Assembly (NCBI RefSeq): GCF_019104945.1
Contig: NZ_JAHRWW010000020.1
Location: forward strand, 1-63,789
DNA from: Thermomonas sp.
Lineage (GTDB): Bacteria; Pseudomonadota; Gammaproteobacteria; Xanthomonadales; Xanthomonadaceae
Length of the DNA stretch: 63,789 nucleotides
Direction of reading: 5' to 3'
The notes beneath the pieces were generated by a model, which was not told where the DNA came from, did not search any database, and worked only from the letters and a program-made list of their open reading frames with translations. Position numbers and translations under genes: made by a program. Within the stretch, counting starts at the first letter, position 1. Every line of letters starts with the position of its first letter. This document shows, one piece after another, positions 62,279 to 63,789 of this stretch.

Positions 62279-63789
62279 TGAAACACCCCGCCGTCCGTTG
62301 AGCCTGAAGCGCAGCACCGGCGAAGCAGCCGCCACCCCACATATCAGCGAGCGCTTGCATAAAGTATTGGCGCAGGCCGGCCTAGGTTCGCGCCGCGCGC
62401 TGGAACAGCGCATTGCTGAAGGCAAAGTCAAAGTGAACGGCGAACCCGCGCAAACGGGCATGAGCGTCACCGGCGGCGACAAGATCGAAATTGACGGCAA
62501 GACCTTTGTTGCCAGCGCGCTGACCGAACCCTCGCGCGTGCTGATGTACAACAAGCCAGAAGGTGAAGTGACCACGCGCGAAGACCCCGAAGGCCGCCCC
62601 ACCATCTTCGACGCACTGCCCAATTTGAAGGGTGCGCGCTGGATCGCCATTGGCCGTCTCGACATCAACACCACGGGCCTGCTGCTGCTCACCACCGACG
62701 GTGAACTCGCTAATGCGATGATGCATCCCAGCTTCGAAATTGAACGCGAATACGTCTGCCGCGTGCGCGCACCGGAAGGTGACGACAGCGTTTCCGATAA
62801 GGTGGTTGATCACTTGGCACGAGGCGTTGCCTTGGAAGATGGCCCAGCCAAATTCGACGAAGTAGAACGGATTAGTGGCAACGAGGCCGGTGAAGGCAAG
62901 TCTCATGACTGGTTTCGTGTACTCCTGAAAGAAGGCCGCAACCGCGAAGTGCGCCGCTTGTGGGAATCGCAAGGCTGCCAAGTGTCGCGCCTGAAGCGCA
63001 TTCGCTATGGCCAAGTGCGCCTGCCGCAACCGCTGCTGCGTGGTCATTCACAAGAACTTCCTCAGGCCGATGTCGATCAGCTGCGCAAAGCGCTTGGTCT
63101 TGAAGATGGAACGCCCTCCGCGCTCACCTTGATGCCAGTACTCGGCCAGCGCAAAGCCGCGAAGCAAGTCATTGCAGGTAATGCGCGCAGCCACGGCTAT
63201 ACCGGCGGCCACAGCACTGCTGACGAAGGGCGCGAGTTGCGTCGCTTCGACACCATGCGCGAAGATCGCGGCCGTCGCGGCGGTGGCAAGCGCCCCAGCG
63301 GCGGCCTCACCGTTACCGGCGAAATGGCGGCCAAACAAGCCGACAAGCGAATGAAGTTCAAAGGTCCGCGCCCACTTGGCCAGCGGATGAAGCCCGGTGA
63401 GCAGCGCGGCGAAGGTAACCCAGCCGCAATGCGTACTTGGTACGTGCCAGATGGTGTGGATACAGGTCCTTCGGGGCACCGCAACCCAGGCCAACGCGGC
63501 CCGAAGAAATTTGGAGCGGGTGCAGGCAAGCCGCGCCCACAGGGTGGCGGCTTCGGTGAGCAGCGTGCCCCCTACGGCGAACAGCGCGCACCCTATGGCG
63601 AGCGCGGCCCGCGTGCGCCCAAACCCTTTGGCGAACGTGGCCCACGCCGCGAAGGCGGCTTCAGTGCTGGTGGCGAAGGCCGCCCGCAGCGCGCACCGAA
63701 GCCTTATGGCCACCCCGGCAATGCGCCGTTCTTCCCGTCGGACCACGCGGGTGGTGGCTTCAACCCCTACGGCGGCGGCGCCAGCCACG
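62271..63789 (+). CDS. rluB: 23S rRNA pseudouridine(2605) synthase RluB, cut by window edge
   Basis: The first 506 residues of an RsuA-family pseudouridine synthase. An S4 domain (RLHKVLAQAGLGSRRALEQRIAEG) is followed by the catalytic part with GRLDINTTGLLLL, where D131 is the nucleophile, and KEGRNREVRRLWESQGCQVSRLKRIRYG. From about residue 340 a Gly/Arg/Pro/Lys-rich tail begins, with repeats such as GEQRAPYGEQRAPYGERGPR. E. coli RluB has about 290 residues, so the tail is unusually long. It continues past the right edge. Confidence 0.93.
   Translation, partial: MSNETPRRPLSLKRSTGEAAATPHISERLHKVLAQAGLGSRRALEQRIAEGKVKVNGEPAQTGMSVTGGDKIEIDGKTFVASALTEPSRVLMYNKPEGEVTTREDPEGRPTIFDALPNLKGARWIAIGRLDINTTGLLLLTTDGELANAMMHPSFEIEREYVCRVRAPEGDDSVSDKVVDHLARGVALEDGPAKFDEVERISGNEAGEGKSHDWFRVLLKEGRNREVRRLWESQGCQVSRLKRIRYGQVRLPQPLLRGHSQELPQADVDQLRKALGLEDGTPSALTLMPVLGQRKAAKQVIAGNARSHGYTGGHSTADEGRELRRFDTMREDRGRRGGGKRPSGGLTVTGEMAAKQADKRMKFKGPRPLGQRMKPGEQRGEGNPAAMRTWYVPDGVDTGPSGHRNPGQRGPKKFGAGAGKPRPQGGGFGEQRAPYGEQRAPYGERGPRAPKPFGERGPRREGGFSAGGEGRPQRAPKPYGHPGNAPFFPSDHAGGGFNPYGGGASH

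Overview
The window looks like chromosomal DNA of a gammaproteobacterium of the Xanthomonadales/Lysobacterales type. This is inferred from four things: a petABC-sspA-sspB block; Smc-ScpAB used instead of MukBEF; a GyrA with Gln at the position equivalent to E. coli Ser83 (as I recall for Stenotrophomonas); and paired TonB receptors with PiuC. By eye the G+C is moderate, below what is usual in that order, so the genus is left open. No rRNA, tRNA, insertion sequence, CRISPR array or prophage was seen. Genes are tightly packed and no gene-free stretch exceeds 300 bases.

Layout. 1-12 kb is housekeeping: purE (cut by the left edge), a Trm112-like protein, nadC, miaB, a lytic transglycosylase, the cytochrome bc1 operon petABC, sspA-sspB, a cold-shock gene with its terminator, rluF, a rhomboid protease and a GST. 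12-15.7 kb holds an M14 peptidase, a secreted barnase-like RNase overlapping a barstar-like inhibitor, an acetyltransferase and a Rieske protein. 15.7-26.7 kb is an iron region. A Fiu-like receptor with PiuC and an MgtC-like protein comes first. A second receptor then heads a run of PepSY, DUF2271, DUF4198, ApbE and a membrane-anchored CysJ-like flavoreductase. Both receptor genes are preceded by a shared Fur-like sequence. The second cluster reads as an inner-membrane electron route from NADPH to a covalently flavinylated periplasmic protein that could reduce imported iron.

26.7-29.5 kb carries hutD, a ComEA-like protein and an M20 peptidase. 29.5-37.4 kb is the minor pilin operon fimT-pilV-pilW-pilX-pilY1-pilE, divergent from an AlgZ/FimS-like histidine kinase with no response regulator beside it; a mazEF pair follows. 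38-46.2 kb is a partial type VI secretion module: OmpA-like, TagF, TssM, an unknown membrane protein, PAAR, and an M15 peptidoglycan peptidase with two membrane segments. 47-63.8 kb returns to core genes: wecA-like, gyrA, mtnA, epmA, an acetyltransferase, ligA, zipA, smc, bolA-like, yciI, scpA, scpB and rluB, which runs off the right edge with a long Gly/Arg/Pro-rich tail.

The most interesting parts are the flavin-based iron-reduction cluster, the detached type VI module with its M15 enzyme, a hairpin covering the ribosome binding site of the MgtC-like gene, and the kinase placed against the pilin operon.
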